Of a stretch of 64,000 bases of DNA, positions 25,668 to 36,017 are shown piece by piece. A program made the position numbers and the translations under genes. The notes under the pieces are model-generated. The model was not told the DNA's origin, did no database searches, and saw only the letters and a list, made by a program, of their open reading frames with translations. How positions within the stretch are numbered: position 1 is the first letter of the stretch; the number at the start of each line of letters is the position of its first letter. Source of the stretch: Stappia sp. TSB10P1A (lineage in GTDB: Bacteria; Pseudomonadota; Alphaproteobacteria; Rhizobiales; Stappiaceae); assembly GCF_900185725.1 (NCBI RefSeq), contig NZ_FYAU01000003.1, positions 31,298 through 95,297 of the forward strand, in the 5' to 3' direction.

Positions 25668-26903
25668 ATGGAAGTGGCGATTGCCTGGGACTGGCTGTCC
25701 TTCGCCTTGCGCTGGCTGCATGTGGTGACGGCGATCGCCTGGATCGGCTCGTCCTTCTATTTCATCGCCCTCGATCTCGGCTTGCGCAAGGCACCCGACC
25801 TACCCCCTGGCGCCCATGGCGAGGAATGGCAGGTCCATGGCGGCGGCTTCTACCATATCCGCAAATATCTGGTTGCGCCCGCCACCCTTCCCGAGCACCT
25901 GACCTGGTTCAAGTGGGAGAGCTACGCCACCTGGCTCTCCGGCTTCGCGCTGATGTGCGTCGTCTATTATGCCGGCGCCGATCTCTACATGATCGATCCG
26001 TCCGTGATGGAGCTGTCGCGGCCGGGCGCCATCGCGCTCTCCATCGCCTCCATCGCCTTCGGCTGGATCGTCTACGACCTGCTCTGCCGCTCGCCGCTGG
26101 GGCGCAGCACCACCGGCTTGATGCTGCTGCTCTACGTCGTGCTGGTCGCCATGGCCTGGGGCTACACCCAGGTCTTCACGGGCCGCGCCGCCTTCCTGCA
26201 TCTCGGCGCCTTCACCGCCACCATCATGTCGGCCAATGTCTTCCTGCTGATCATCCCCAACCAGAAGAAGGTGGTCGCCGCGCTGCTGGCCGGTCAGACG
26301 CCGGACTCTTCGCTTGGCGCCCAGGCCAAGCAGCGCTCGCTGCACAACAATTACCTCACTCTCCCCGTCGTCTTTTTGATGCTGTCCAATCATTATCCCC
26401 TGGCCTTCGCGACGCAGTACAATTGGGCGATCGCCTCGCTGGTTTTCCTGATGGGCGTCACGATACGGCACTTCTTCAACACCACCCACGCCCGCAAGGA
26501 AGCGCCGTGGTGGACCTGGTTCGTCACCGCCGCGCTCTTCCTCGCCGTCGTCTGGCTGTCGACCCTGCGCCCGGACGAAGAGGCGGGCGACACGGCACAG
26601 ACCTATCGCCGGCTGCCGCCGCAGATCGCCCGCTTCGTCGATGACGGGCATTTCGAGGCGGCCCGCGACACGGTGCTGACGCGCTGCTCCATGTGCCATG
26701 CGGCCGAGCCCTTGTGGGAGGGAATGGCGGCAGCGCCCAAGGGCGTGCGGCTGGAAAGCGACGAGGAAATCGCCGCCCATGCCCGCGAGATCTACCTGCA
26801 GGCCGGCATCACCCATGCGATGCCGCCGGCCAACATCACCTCGATCGAGCCGGACGAGCGCGCCATCCTCGCGGCCTGGTATCGCAGCGCCACGTCCCGC
26901 TGA
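25668..26903 (+). CDS. puuD: Membrane urate oxidase with cytochrome c domain (PuuD)
   Basis: 411 residues. About eight membrane helices with conserved histidines (LRWLHVVTAIAWIGSSFYF; FLHLGAFTATIMSANVF; LHNNYLTLPVVFLMLSNHYP) form the urate-oxidising domain. A C-terminal cytochrome c domain has haem site C340-SMC-H344 and likely distal Met385 (HAMPPANIT). PuuD converts urate to 5-hydroxyisourate and passes electrons to the respiratory chain instead of making H2O2. ATG 25668 follows GGGAGGGAAAG. Together with uraD and alc it forms a urate-to-ureidoglycolate route; haem attachment links it to the ccm operon in this window. Confidence 0.92.
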   Translation: MEVAIAWDWLSFALRWLHVVTAIAWIGSSFYFIALDLGLRKAPDLPPGAHGEEWQVHGGGFYHIRKYLVAPATLPEHLTWFKWESYATWLSGFALMCVVYYAGADLYMIDPSVMELSRPGAIALSIASIAFGWIVYDLLCRSPLGRSTTGLMLLLYVVLVAMAWGYTQVFTGRAAFLHLGAFTATIMSANVFLLIIPNQKKVVAALLAGQTPDSSLGAQAKQRSLHNNYLTLPVVFLMLSNHYPLAFATQYNWAIASLVFLMGVTIRHFFNTTHARKEAPWWTWFVTAALFLAVVWLSTLRPDEEAGDTAQTYRRLPPQIARFVDDGHFEAARDTVLTRCSMCHAAEPLWEGMAAAPKGVRLESDEEIAAHAREIYLQAGITHAMPPANITSIEPDERAILAAWYRSATSR

Positions 26904-27049
26904 CATCGTGTGAGGCGATGCAAGCCTGCAACAGGGCGACGCAAGCCGGTCACAATGCCGCGAAATCGCTTCTTGGTAAGGGTTCGGTCAGCTAAACCGG
27001 ATTACACAAGTCTTCTCAGACGCCGACAGCCGGAGCAGGCCCGACCGCC

Positions 27050-27880
27050 ATGCGCAAGACCTCCCTCGTTTCCGCCCTCACCGCCACCGCCCTTCTGGCC
27101 GGTGCGAGCCTTGCCGCTCCCTCCGCCCTTGCCCAGGACGGCATGGCGGCGCCGCAGGACATGCCGCTGCCGTCGAAGCAATATGTGATCGACGTCGGCG
27201 TCGGCGCCCTGGTCTCGCCGAAATACGAAGGCGCGGACAAGATGATGGTGTCGCCGCTGCCGATCATCTCCTTCGGCCGCTTCTATCTGCCGGGCCTCGG
27301 CCAGGTCTCGGACGGCGAGAAGACCACCCGCGGCTTCTTCGTCTTCCCCTCGATCAACTTCCTGGGCGAGCGCAAGGCCTCCGACAGCGTCAAGCTGACC
27401 GGCACCAAGAAGATCGACTGGGCGCTGGAACTGGGCCTTGGCGCCGGCTTCCGCTACGACTGGTTCAGCGCCTTCGTCGAGCTTCGCCAGGGCATGAACG
27501 GCCATACCGGCCAGGTCGGTCAGGTCGGCGCGGACATCATCCTCAATCCGATGGAGCGGCTGGAACTTGCCTTCGGCCCGCGCGCCGACTTCGCCAGCGG
27601 CAAATACATGAGCACCTATCTCGGTGTCACCGCCGCCGAGGCGGCCGCCTCGCTCGGCAACCTGACGCCCTACACGATCGGCGGCGGCTTCAAGTCCGTC
27701 GGCCTGTCCGGCCGCGCCAGCTACGCGGTCACCGACACCACCGCGCTGCATCTGCAGGCCGGCTGGGACCGCTATATCGGCGATGCCCGCAAGAGCCCGA
27801 TCGTCCGCCGCGGCCACGAGAACCAGTTCTCCGTCGGCGTCGGCGTCACCTATCGCTTCGCCTTCGACCTGTTCGACTGA
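27050..27880 (+). CDS. MipA/OmpV family outer-membrane protein
   Basis: 276 residues with a clear signal peptide (cleavage after about PSALAQ) and alternating strands of an outer-membrane barrel, ending in the aromatic pattern VGVGVTYRFAFDLFD, with a terminal region typical of barrel proteins. The start region YVIDVGVGALVSPKYEGADK is the MipA signature. Members bind murein-synthesis proteins in E. coli or act as porin-like proteins; the role here is unproven. A 146-bp upstream gap presumably holds its promoter. Confidence 0.87.
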   Translation: MRKTSLVSALTATALLAGASLAAPSALAQDGMAAPQDMPLPSKQYVIDVGVGALVSPKYEGADKMMVSPLPIISFGRFYLPGLGQVSDGEKTTRGFFVFPSINFLGERKASDSVKLTGTKKIDWALELGLGAGFRYDWFSAFVELRQGMNGHTGQVGQVGADIILNPMERLELAFGPRADFASGKYMSTYLGVTAAEAAASLGNLTPYTIGGGFKSVGLSGRASYAVTDTTALHLQAGWDRYIGDARKSPIVRRGHENQFSVGVGVTYRFAFDLFD

Positions 27881-27908
27881 CGAAACGACCGGGACCGGCG
27901 GCATTCCG

Positions 27909-28571
27909 ATGCCGGATCACGGCCGCCTTCCTCCGCGCATCGACGACGAGCAGGACCTCGCCGTCGGTCTTGCCGCGCTGCTTGTCCTCGCGCCGGATCT
28001 CGGCCGCCTCGCCGCCGCCGGCGACCCGCTGCCGCTGCGCCGCCACCCGCCGACCTTCGCCGAGCTTGCCCGCATCGTCACCGCGCAGCAGGTCTCGCTG
28101 GCCAGCGCCGCCGCCATCTACGGCCGGCTGGAAACCCTGATCGCCCCGTTCGAAGCCGAAACCGTCTTGCGCCTTGCCGACGACGACCTCGGCCAGGCCG
28201 GCCTGTCGCGAGCCAAGATCGCCAGCTTTCGCACCATTGCCGAGGCCGTCGCCGGCGGCCTCGACCTCGCCGGTCTCGTCGACCTGCCGGCGGAGGAGGC
28301 CCGCGCCCGTCTCGTCTCCTTGCGCGGCATCGGGCCGTGGACGGCGGATGTCTTCCTGCTGTTCTGTGCTGGGCACCCGGATGTCTTTCCCGCCGGCGAT
28401 GTCGCCCTGCAGGAAGCCTTGCGCGATGCCCTTGCGCTGGACGCCCGGCCCAGCACCCGCGAGGCGGAGCGGCTCGCCCGGCGCTGGTCGCCCTGGCGCG
28501 GCGTCGCCGCGCGGCTGCTTTGGGCGCATTACCGCCGCCTCACCGGCCGCGGCACCGGCCTGCCGGTGTGA
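27909..28571 (+). CDS. DNA-3-methyladenine glycosylase II-like (HhH-GPD) protein
   Basis: 220 residues of the HhH-GPD superfamily: the helix-hairpin-helix is LRGIGPWTADVFLLF, followed by DVFPAGDVALQEAL, in which the Asp of AGDVAL is the catalytic residue. FAELARIVTAQQVSLASAA is the N-terminal signature of AlkA-type enzymes. It should remove alkylated purines from DNA. It follows mipA by 28 bases and ends directly against the convergent DUF1232 stop. It lacks the AlkA N-terminal domain, like the short alphaproteobacterial forms. Confidence 0.88.
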   Translation: MPDHGRLPPRIDDEQDLAVGLAALLVLAPDLGRLAAAGDPLPLRRHPPTFAELARIVTAQQVSLASAAAIYGRLETLIAPFEAETVLRLADDDLGQAGLSRAKIASFRTIAEAVAGGLDLAGLVDLPAEEARARLVSLRGIGPWTADVFLLFCAGHPDVFPAGDVALQEALRDALALDARPSTREAERLARRWSPWRGVAARLLWAHYRRLTGRGTGLPV

Positions 28572-28985
28572 TCAGCCCCGGCTGTTTTCGTTCTTGTTCT
28601 TGTTCTGGCTCTTGTTCTCGTCCTTGCCGAGCCCGACACGCGCCGCCTCCCGGTGCTCCTCCCGCATATGGCTGCCGATCAGTGCCAGCACGCCGAGCAG
28701 CACGCTGGCATCGTCGGTAAAGCCGATGCCGAGGATCGCATCGGGGATCAGGTCGAAGGGCATGACGAAATAGGCAAGGCCGGCAAAGATCGTGCCGCGC
28801 ACGCGCACCGGCGTCGCCGGGTCGATGGCGCAGTAATAGGCGGCGATGACATCCTCCATGAACGGGATCTGCCGCGCCGCCTTGCGCGCCACCTTGAACA
28901 GGCGCGCGCCGACCCGCTCCTCTCGGCCCTCTTCGGGGCCGAGGAATTCGGGATTGATGCCGAGATCGTCGTAGCGTGCCGCCAT
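28572..28985 (-). CDS. YkvA/DUF1232 family membrane protein
   Basis: 137 residues. The DUF1232 core is IDPATPVRVRGTIFAGLAYFV then PFDLIPDAILGIGFTDDASVL, the family hallmark, with two hydrophobic segments. Function unknown. The C-terminal ~20 residues are a Lys/Asn/Glu-rich low-complexity tail. ATG 28985 has AAGGAG 8 bases before it. Stop codons of this gene and the convergent glycosylase are immediately adjacent. Confidence 0.85.
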   Translation of the reverse strand: MAARYDDLGINPEFLGPEEGREERVGARLFKVARKAARQIPFMEDVIAAYYCAIDPATPVRVRGTIFAGLAYFVMPFDLIPDAILGIGFTDDASVLLGVLALIGSHMREEHREAARVGLGKDENKSQNKNKNENSRG

Positions 28986-29038
28986 GCCTGCCGTCTCCTT
29001 GCCGGACCTCATCAAGGTCCTGCGGACAGCCCCCCGAC

Positions 29039-29117
29039 GGGCCGGAACGGCCCGCATTACCCTAGAATTGGGCCGGAACGGCCCGCATTACCCTAGAATT
29101 GGGCCGGAACGGCCCGC
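29039..29117. repeat. 31-bp palindrome-bearing tandem repeat, 2.5 copies
   Basis: Copies at 29039-29069 and 29070-29100 are identical, and a third partial copy (29101-29117) follows. Each begins with GGGCCG-GAA-CGGCCC, a 15-bp hairpin, then CGCATTACCCTAGAATT. They lie downstream of purH (minus strand) and upstream of the DUF1232 gene, where a terminator would be expected. Confidence 0.92.
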
Positions 29118-29143
29118 GCCCGCCCCTTATGTGGGGCGGGCGC
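29116..29143. terminator. Strong hairpin downstream of purH
   Basis: GCGCCCGCCCC and GGGGCGGGCGC form an 11-bp stem with a TTATGT loop, about 57 bases after the purH stop and directly next to the 31-bp repeat array. No U-run, so possible terminator or 3' stabiliser. Confidence 0.45.
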
Positions 29144-29199
29144 GGTGCATTTTCAAAGATCCGGGCGAGAAAGGCCTGAGCCGGCCGCCACGAGAGCCG

Positions 29200-30816
29200 T
29201 CAGTGGCGGAAGTGCCGCATGCCGGTGAAGACCATGGCGAGCCCGGCCTCGTCGGCCGCCGCGATCACGTCCGCATCGCGCATCGAGCCGCCCGGCTGGA
29301 TCACCGCTGTCGCCCCGGCGGCAGCCGCTGCCAGCAGGCCATCGGCGAAGGGGAAGAAGGCATCGGAGGCCACCACCGAGCCGATCGTGTTCGGCCGGTC
29401 GGCACCGGCCGCCTCCGCGGCGTCCTCGGCCTTGCGCGCAGCGATGCGGGCGCTGTCGATGCGGCTCATCTGGCCGGCGCCGATGCCGGCGGTCGCGCCC
29501 TCGCGCACATAGACGATGGCGTTCGACTTGACGTGCTTGGCGACGCGGAAGGCGAACTTGAGATCGGCCATCTCCTGTTCGCTGGGCGCGCGCTTGGTCA
29601 CCACCTTGAGGTCGAGATCCTCCACCGTACCGGTGTCGCGATCCTGCACCAGGAGACCGCCGGCCACCGACTTGACGATGCGGGCGCCGGCGCGCGGGTC
29701 GGCGAGGCCGCCGGTGATCAAAAGGCGCAGGTTCTTCTTGGTGGCGACGATGGCGAGCGCCTCGTCGCTGGCCTCCGGCGCGATGATCACCTCGGTGAAG
29801 ATCTTGACGATCTCCTCGGCCGCGGCCGCGTCCAGCTTGCTGTTGAGCGCGACGATGCCGCCGAAGGCGGAGACCGGATCGCAGGCCAGCGCCTTCAGAT
29901 AGGCCTCCTTCAGGCTCGCGCCCATCGCGACGCCGCAGGGGTTGGCGTGCTTGATGATGGCGACCGCCGGCGACACGCCCGGATCGAACTCGCTGACCAG
30001 TTCGAAGGCGGCATCCGTGTCGTTGATGTTGTTGTAGGACAGTTCCTTGCCCTGCACCTGGCGGGCGGTGGCGACGCCGAAGCGCCGCTCCGGCGTCAGG
30101 TAGAACGCCGCCTTCTGATGCGGGTTCTCGCCATAGCGCATGACGGAAGCGAGACGTCCGCCAAAGGCGACATGGGCCGGCGCGTCCTCGCCGATGGCGG
30201 CGGCGAACCAGTTGGAAACCGCCGCGTCATAGGCCGCCGTGCGGGCGAAGGCCTTCTGCGCCAGCCGCTTGCGCAGCGCCAGCGGTACCTGGCCGTCGTT
30301 CTCGCCGAGCGCCTCGATCACCTCGGCATAGTCGGCCGGATCGCTGACCATCGTCACATAGGCGTGGTTCTTGGCCGCGGCGCGGGTCATCGCCGGACCG
30401 CCGATGTCGATGTTCTCGATGGCGAGCGCGAAATCGGCGCCGGAGGCGACCGTCTCCTCGAAGGGATAGAGATTGACGCAGACGAGATCGATGCCGGTAA
30501 TCCCGTGGTCTTTCATCGCCGCGGCATGCTCGGCATCGTCGCGAATGGCGAGCAGCCCGCCATGCACCGCCGGATGCAGCGTCTTGACGCGCCCGTCCAT
30601 GATCTCGGGAAAGCCGGTGACTTCCGAAATGTCGAGCACCGTCAGTCCGGCATCGGACAGCGTCTTGCGCGTGCCGCCGGTGGAGACCAGTTCGACGCCG
30701 AGGCCGGCCAGGGCGGTCGCGAACTCGACGAGGCCCGTCTTGTCCGAGACGGAGAGCAGCGCGCGCCTGACGCGAACGAGATCGGGAACGGGGATGCGTT
30801 TCGACACCACGGCCAT
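29200..30816 (-). CDS. purH: Bifunctional AICAR formyltransferase/IMP cyclohydrolase
   Basis: 538 residues with the IMP cyclohydrolase (MGS-like) domain first ([43 protein letters not shown]) and the transformylase after ([35 protein letters not shown]). It catalyses the last two steps of IMP synthesis. The ATG at 30816 matches the usual N-terminus; a much longer open frame upstream is spurious. Last gene of the leftward htpX, rsmB, heparinase, purH array (130-base gap). Confidence 0.96.
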   Translation of the reverse strand: MAVVSKRIPVPDLVRVRRALLSVSDKTGLVEFATALAGLGVELVSTGGTRKTLSDAGLTVLDISEVTGFPEIMDGRVKTLHPAVHGGLLAIRDDAEHAAAMKDHGITGIDLVCVNLYPFEETVASGADFALAIENIDIGGPAMTRAAAKNHAYVTMVSDPADYAEVIEALGENDGQVPLALRKRLAQKAFARTAAYDAAVSNWFAAAIGEDAPAHVAFGGRLASVMRYGENPHQKAAFYLTPERRFGVATARQVQGKELSYNNINDTDAAFELVSEFDPGVSPAVAIIKHANPCGVAMGASLKEAYLKALACDPVSAFGGIVALNSKLDAAAAEEIVKIFTEVIIAPEASDEALAIVATKKNLRLLITGGLADPRAGARIVKSVAGGLLVQDRDTGTVEDLDLKVVTKRAPSEQEMADLKFAFRVAKHVKSNAIVYVREGATAGIGAGQMSRIDSARIAARKAEDAAEAAGADRPNTIGSVVASDAFFPFADGLLAAAAAGATAVIQPGGSMRDADVIAAADEAGLAMVFTGMRHFRH

Positions 30817-30946
30817 TGCGGAGGGTCCTTCGGGTTTTCGGCGGGACAGTGATGTTGGTGCGCCTAGCACGAAGCGCGGAAAACCGGAAGCCGACGAAGG
30901 GGGATTGGGTAAAAAATGCGCAAGGCGCGGCAGAAGGCCGCTCTGG

Positions 30947-32686
30947 CTACAGGTCCAACTCGCCGCTGGCCGTGTCGCTGACCCGCCGCCGCATCGCCCG
31001 CCCGGACGCGGTGCGGCAGAACTGCCAGGCCGCCTCCCGGCGATGGGCAAGCCGGCCGTAGAGCACGATCTGCTCGCAGCGCCGATGGCCGGAACTGTCG
31101 GAGAGATAGATGGATTCCTCGATGGCCATCTCACAGCCCGGCGCGGCGAACTCCCACGCCTCGCCATCCGGCGCCACCAGCAGGATGCCGGTACCCGAGC
31201 GGATCGAGCTGGCCTTGATCGAGGGGTGCAGGTGGAAACGGATGGCGAACTCGTGGTCGCGGCCGATCCGCCCGGTGGGCAGGAAGCGGTCTATGCCGTC
31301 CAGCACGCTGCCGTCCTGCGACAGGGTGATGTCGCGCTCGTGGACGATGCGCATGCTGTCCTGGTAGCCGTTGTGGCTGGCGACGATGCGCACGCCGGCC
31401 GGCCCCTCCTCGCGCTCCACCGGCACGCTGGTCGGCCCGGTGAGGATCGGCGCGCCGAGCCAGCCGCCGAAGCGGCTCTCCGGCAGGAAGCGGGCCGAGG
31501 AGGTGTCGTCGAGGGTGGCGGTGGAATGGGCGGCCGTTGCCCGCGAAACCGCGCGCCAGGCGCCGCGCTCGCTGTTCGACACGCCGCAATTGACGATGAT
31601 GCGGGTGCGCCGCGACGACATCTCGAAGGACAGGCACCCGGCATGGGCGGTCAGGCTCAGCGCCGGCTCCGGCGGCACGCCGGTGTCCATCAGCAGTAGG
31701 GTGTCACCGCAGGCAACGCGCTGGTAGCCCGAATGCGGTGCGTTGCCCGGCGGGCCGCCGCGCGCGTCGTCATAGGCCAGGATCGTCGCGACGAGGTCCG
31801 CCGGCGTCGCGCCCATGCCGTTGAAATGCGCGAAGGTGCCGTCGCCATGGCGGAAGAAGCGGATCATCGGCATCATCCGGTCGATCGCCTGCATCACCGT
31901 CGGCGAGGCCGGCATGCCCTGCACCATCAGCGCCTGGCGCACCGGCAGCAGGTCGACGAGAATATCCAGCAGCGCCGCCGGATTGCGCGAGACGTGACCG
32001 CCATCGGCGAGGATCTGGCGGGCGAGCTCCTGGTCGAGCCGGCGCAGGCTCTGGCGCACGAAGCGCCCCTGCCCCGACATCGAGACGGTGGCCGCGGCAA
32101 CGGCGATCGCCGCCTGCAGCCGCGGCACCCCGTCCGGCGTCTCGTTCATGGTGCGGCGCAGGTAGCGGACCTGGCGGGCGAGCGAGCGCAGGAAACGGCG
32201 GTAGAATTCGCGGTCGCAGCCCTCCAGGATCAGCGGCGACTGCGACAGCCAGGCCAGCACCCGGCGCGCCACCACCTGCTGCTCCCAGGCCGTGTGCTGC
32301 CAGTAGCCGCAGCTTCTTATCCAGTCGTCGACCAGCGCCCGCGCGTTCTGCCGCGCGACCACGGTCTCCGCCGCCTTGAGATGACGCAGCCAGCCGAACC
32401 CGTGCAGGGCGCGGGCCCAGTCGGCGGAGGGCGGCTCGACCTCGAAAGGGGACTGGCCGGAGGTCTCGACCAGTTGACCGGCGAACAGGAAGCGCCCGGC
32501 ATAGATGTCGGCGGCGTTGGTGCCGTCGGCGGTGCGCAGATCCTGCGGGGCGATGATCAGCCGGGCGGGCGTGGCGGAAAACAGCCGCCAGCGGAACATC
32601 GGTCCGCCATGCACCCATCTGAGCAGGGACTGCCAGGCGGTCTGCGCGAGGAGACGCCACACCCGTGCCCGTTCGGTCACCGACAT
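30947..32686 (-). CDS. Heparinase II/III family protein
   Basis: 579 residues: a helical N-terminal half, with [35 protein letters not shown] and [19 protein letters not shown], and a beta-rich C-terminal half (from about residue 360, [22 protein letters not shown]) matching heparinase II/III-like lyases. No clear secretion signal is seen. The substrate in alphaproteobacteria is unknown; it sits between rsmB and purH, where related genes are often found. ATG 32686 fits the family N-terminus; a longer frame to 32767 exists. Confidence 0.85.
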   Translation of the reverse strand: MSVTERARVWRLLAQTAWQSLLRWVHGGPMFRWRLFSATPARLIIAPQDLRTADGTNAADIYAGRFLFAGQLVETSGQSPFEVEPPSADWARALHGFGWLRHLKAAETVVARQNARALVDDWIRSCGYWQHTAWEQQVVARRVLAWLSQSPLILEGCDREFYRRFLRSLARQVRYLRRTMNETPDGVPRLQAAIAVAAATVSMSGQGRFVRQSLRRLDQELARQILADGGHVSRNPAALLDILVDLLPVRQALMVQGMPASPTVMQAIDRMMPMIRFFRHGDGTFAHFNGMGATPADLVATILAYDDARGGPPGNAPHSGYQRVACGDTLLLMDTGVPPEPALSLTAHAGCLSFEMSSRRTRIIVNCGVSNSERGAWRAVSRATAAHSTATLDDTSSARFLPESRFGGWLGAPILTGPTSVPVEREEGPAGVRIVASHNGYQDSMRIVHERDITLSQDGSVLDGIDRFLPTGRIGRDHEFAIRFHLHPSIKASSIRSGTGILLVAPDGEAWEFAAPGCEMAIEESIYLSDSSGHRRCEQIVLYGRLAHRREAAWQFCRTASGRAMRRRVSDTASGELDL

Positions 32687-32860
32687 TAGCGTCACCTGTG
32701 CCACACTCCCTCCAGCGCCGCCGTCGTCGTCGTGCCGATCCCTTTCGCGAATCCACTTCGCCTGCAAATTGCAGTTTCCGGCAACAGGGTTAGCGATCCG
32801 TTACCCATTTCAGCACGATTCGAGGGATTCGCGGCGCATGCAACAGGCGTCCGACCGGGA

Positions 32861-34276
32861 TCAGCGACGCACGAGGCGCGCGGCGAAGAACCCGTCGAGC
32901 CCGCCGTCCTGGCGCGGCTCGCGCGGCAGCGACACCGGCAGGGTCCGCAGGTCGCCCTCCGCCGTAACCAGACCCGAGAAACCGGTCTCCGCCTCTTCGA
33001 CCGGCAGGCGCGCGAAATTCGGATTGGCGGCGAGAAAGCGGGCGACGACGAGTTCTCCTTCCGCCGGCTCCAGCGAGCAGGTGCAATAGACGAGGCGCCC
33101 GCCCGGCTTCAGCCAGCCGCCTGCCCGCTCCAGCAGCAGCGCCTGGGCGGCGGCAAGGCTCGCAACGTCCTCGGCCCGCCGGTTCCAGGCGACCTCCGGA
33201 TGGCGGCGGATCGTGCCGGTCGCCGAACAGGGCGCATCCAGCAGGATGGCGTCGAACGGGGCGGCCGGTTCGTAGTCGGCAAGGTCGGCCGCGACCACCT
33301 CGGCGCTCAGGCCGAGCCGGGAAAGGTTCTGCGACAGCCGCTCCAGGCGGCGGGCGGAAATGTCGATGGCGGTGACGCGGCCGCCGGCCGCCGCCAGTTG
33401 CGCGGTCTTGCCGCCGGGCGCGGCGCACAGGTCGGCAACGCGCAGGCCCGCGACATCGCCGAGCAGCCGCGCCGGGATCGCCGCGGCCGCGTCCTGCACC
33501 CACCAGGCCCCGGCGTCATAGCCCTCCAGCGCCTCGATTCGCCCGCCGGGCCGGGCAAGCCGCACCGTGTTGCCGCCGATCGCCGTGCCGCCGAGCCGCT
33601 CCGCCCACCCCTGCGGGTCGGCCTTGACGGTCAGGTCGAGATTGGGCTCCAGCAGATGCATTTCGGCGGTGCCCAGCGCCGCTTCCTCGCCATAGGCCTT
33701 TTGCCAGCCGGCGAACAGCCAGACCGGCGCGTTGCGCCAGGGCTGCGCGGTCGCGGCGAGCAGGTCGTCGCGCTCGGCCACCAGCCGCCGCAGCACGGCG
33801 TTGACCAGACCCTTGTAGCGGCGCGCCCGGTCGTCCGCATCGGCCAGCGCCACGGCGATGGCGACCGCCGCCCGGTCCGGCACCTCCATGAACAGCACTT
33901 GCGCGGCCGCGACATGCAGGATGTCCAGAACGATACCGGTCTTTTCCGGCACCGGCCGCTCCAGCAGCCGGCCGAGGATCGCGGCGATCTGGCCGCGCCG
34001 GCGCAGCGCCGTGCCGAGCATCGCCCGCACCAGGGCCCGGTCGCGGGCGGCCAGCGCGGCGAAGCCGGAATGGCCGCCGGTCTCCCGCAACTCGTCGTCG
34101 AGCGGCCGGCGTCCGGTCACGACCCGGCCGAGGATCTCCACCGCGGCCCGACGCGCCGCCAGCCCCACCGTCGACGGGTCGGGCTCCCGGCGCGGGCGCG
34201 CGCCCTTTCCCCCAGGCCCCTTACGGGCACGGGCGGAGCGGGCGCGGGCGGGGCGGTCGTTGCTGTCGTCGCTCAC
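32861..34276 (-). CDS. rsmB: 16S rRNA (cytosine-967-C5)-methyltransferase
   Basis: 471 residues. A basic, disordered N-terminus (~35 residues) precedes a NusB-like helical domain (to about 150), followed by the class I methyltransferase with VADLCAAPGGKTAQLA (SAM motif), DAPCSATG (second catalytic Cys motif) and YCTCSLEPAE (nucleophile). This is the Rsm/Sun family that methylates C967 of 16S rRNA. GTG 34276 is chosen; an in-frame TTG six codons upstream is the alternative. 133 bp separate it from htpX. Confidence 0.92.
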   Translation of the reverse strand: MSDDSNDRPARARSARARKGPGGKGARPRREPDPSTVGLAARRAAVEILGRVVTGRRPLDDELRETGGHSGFAALAARDRALVRAMLGTALRRRGQIAAILGRLLERPVPEKTGIVLDILHVAAAQVLFMEVPDRAAVAIAVALADADDRARRYKGLVNAVLRRLVAERDDLLAATAQPWRNAPVWLFAGWQKAYGEEAALGTAEMHLLEPNLDLTVKADPQGWAERLGGTAIGGNTVRLARPGGRIEALEGYDAGAWWVQDAAAAIPARLLGDVAGLRVADLCAAPGGKTAQLAAAGGRVTAIDISARRLERLSQNLSRLGLSAEVVAADLADYEPAAPFDAILLDAPCSATGTIRRHPEVAWNRRAEDVASLAAAQALLLERAGGWLKPGGRLVYCTCSLEPAEGELVVARFLAANPNFARLPVEEAETGFSGLVTAEGDLRTLPVSLPREPRQDGGLDGFFAARLVRR

Positions 34277-34409
34277 GGGATCGGATCGTCTCAAGGGGCG
34301 GCTTGCGCTTGGCGCGCAGGGACCCGCCGCATCGGAAGGATAGCCGGTATGCCCGCAAACGGCAGGCGATCACAAGCCCTAAAGCACGGTCGAGGCGATC
34401 GGGACCGCT

Positions 34410-35420
34410 TCAGCCCCAGGGGCCGCTCCGGCCCGAGCTTCCGCCGCCACTGCCCGTGTCGTCGTGGCGGCGCGTGCGCCCCCACGGGCCCGGAGGATCG
34501 CGGCGCACCGGTCCCTCGCTGGCAGGGCCGCGGCCGCCATAGGCCGCGCCAGCGCTGGAATACCCGCCCCCACCGCCCATCGAGCCGGCCATCTCCTGCA
34601 GCGCGCGGATGCGGTTCTCGGTGTTGGGATGGGTGGAGAAGAGATTGTCCATCCGCTCGCCCGACAGCGGGTTGATGATGAACATATGCGCGGTCGCCGG
34701 ATTGCGCTCCGCGTCCGGATTGTGGATGCGCGCCGCGCCGCCGGCGATCTTGCCCAGCGCCGAGGCGAGCCAGATCGGGTTGCCGCAGATCTCCGCGCCC
34801 ATGCGGTCGGCGGCATATTCGCGCGTGCGGCTGATCGCCATCTGCACCAGCATGGCGGCGAGCGGGGCGACGATCATCGCGACGATCACGCCGATGAAGC
34901 CGAGCGGATTGTTGTTCTCGCGGTTGCCGCCGAAGAAGAAGGCGAAATTGGCGAGCATCGAGATCGCGCCGGCAATCGTCGCCGTCAGCGTCATGATCAA
35001 GGTGTCGTGGTTCTTCACATGCGCAAGCTCATGCGCCATCACGCCGGCCACCTCTTCCTTGCTCAGGCTTTCCAGCAGTCCGGTGGTCGCGGCGACGGCG
35101 GCGTTCTGCGGATTGCGCCCGGTGGCGAAGGCATTGGGCTGCGGATTGTTGATGATATAGACCTTGGGCATCGGCAGGTCGGCGCGTGCGGCGAGCTCGC
35201 GCACCATATGGAACAGCTCCGGCGCCTGGCGCTCGTTGGCTTCCACCGCGTGGTGCATGCGCAGCACCATCTTGTCGGAATTCCAGTAGCTGAACAGGTT
35301 CATCGCCGCGGCGACGACCAGCGCGATCATCATGCCGCTTTCGCCGCCGATCAGGAAGCCGACGCCCATGAACAGCGCCGTCATCGCGGCAAGAAGAAGT
35401 GCGGTGCGGAAGTAGTTCAT
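34410..35420 (-). CDS. htpX: Membrane zinc protease HtpX
   Basis: 336 residues. Two N-terminal membrane helices, zinc motif [10 protein letters not shown], two further helices after it, and the distal ligand region [12 protein letters not shown]. HtpX degrades damaged inner-membrane proteins. The C-terminal ~55 residues are a disordered Gly/Arg/Ser tail ([10 protein letters not shown]...) seen in rhizobial HtpX. First of the leftward array; the 130-bp gap to the divergent SDHAF4 gene holds its promoter. Confidence 0.93.
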   Translation of the reverse strand: MNYFRTALLLAAMTALFMGVGFLIGGESGMMIALVVAAAMNLFSYWNSDKMVLRMHHAVEANERQAPELFHMVRELAARADLPMPKVYIINNPQPNAFATGRNPQNAAVAATTGLLESLSKEEVAGVMAHELAHVKNHDTLIMTLTATIAGAISMLANFAFFFGGNRENNNPLGFIGVIVAMIVAPLAAMLVQMAISRTREYAADRMGAEICGNPIWLASALGKIAGGAARIHNPDAERNPATAHMFIINPLSGERMDNLFSTHPNTENRIRALQEMAGSMGGGGGYSSAGAAYGGRGPASEGPVRRDPPGPWGRTRRHDDTGSGGGSSGRSGPWG

Positions 35421-35550
35421 CTCGCCTGCCTGTGTTTGCTGGGACCCGTGCCGTCTGCCTGCATGAAGAGCAGGGAGGGCGACAACGGCCGCTTCGCTCC
35501 TATATGTTGGCGCGGCGCGGCATTCTGCAAGAGAGCAGCGCGCCTGCCGA

Positions 35551-35820
35551 ATGAGCCAGACCGATCGGGACCGGAGCATGACCGAGACCAAAGACACCGC
35601 CATGACCGCGACGCAGGGCGCCGCAAACGATGACGCGCCGCCGCGCCGCTTCGAGGACCTGCCGCCGGCCGCCCAGCGGGCGCTGCAAGAGGCCGAGGCG
35701 CGCCGCCACGAGATCGACGCCAAGGGCGAGACCCTGCCGCGCGAGATCGACGGGCGCGGCGGGCTGGAGCCGACCCGCTACGAGGACTGGGAGATCAAGG
35801 GCATCGCCTGCGATTTCTGA
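35551..35820 (+). CDS. SDHAF4-type succinate dehydrogenase assembly protein (DUF1674)
   Basis: 89 residues. The C-terminal motif [22 protein letters not shown] (stated here in part: [11 protein letters not shown]) is the signature of DUF1674, homologous to mitochondrial SDHAF4, which protects the free flavinated SdhA subunit. The N-terminus is polar and disordered. The sdh operon itself is not in the window. Other in-frame ATGs at 35578 and 35602 are possible starts. Confidence 0.85.
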   Translation: MSQTDRDRSMTETKDTAMTATQGAANDDAPPRRFEDLPPAAQRALQEAEARRHEIDAKGETLPREIDGRGGLEPTRYEDWEIKGIACDF

Positions 35821-36017
35821 CTGCGGTGCAAAACGTCGGCGGCGCGGCTGTTTCCGGCTTGGTTAATGAGGGATTTACCATCGGCGCATAGGCTTGGCGA
35901 CGCAGCCGGTCCTCCGTCCGCCGCGCCCTGACGGGCCGCGGCGCGGTCGGCCTGACGTCAACAGGCCGGGAAGGCCGCCGCAGGGCCGGCGGCGTCCCGG
36001 TGAATGGTTCGAGCCGA

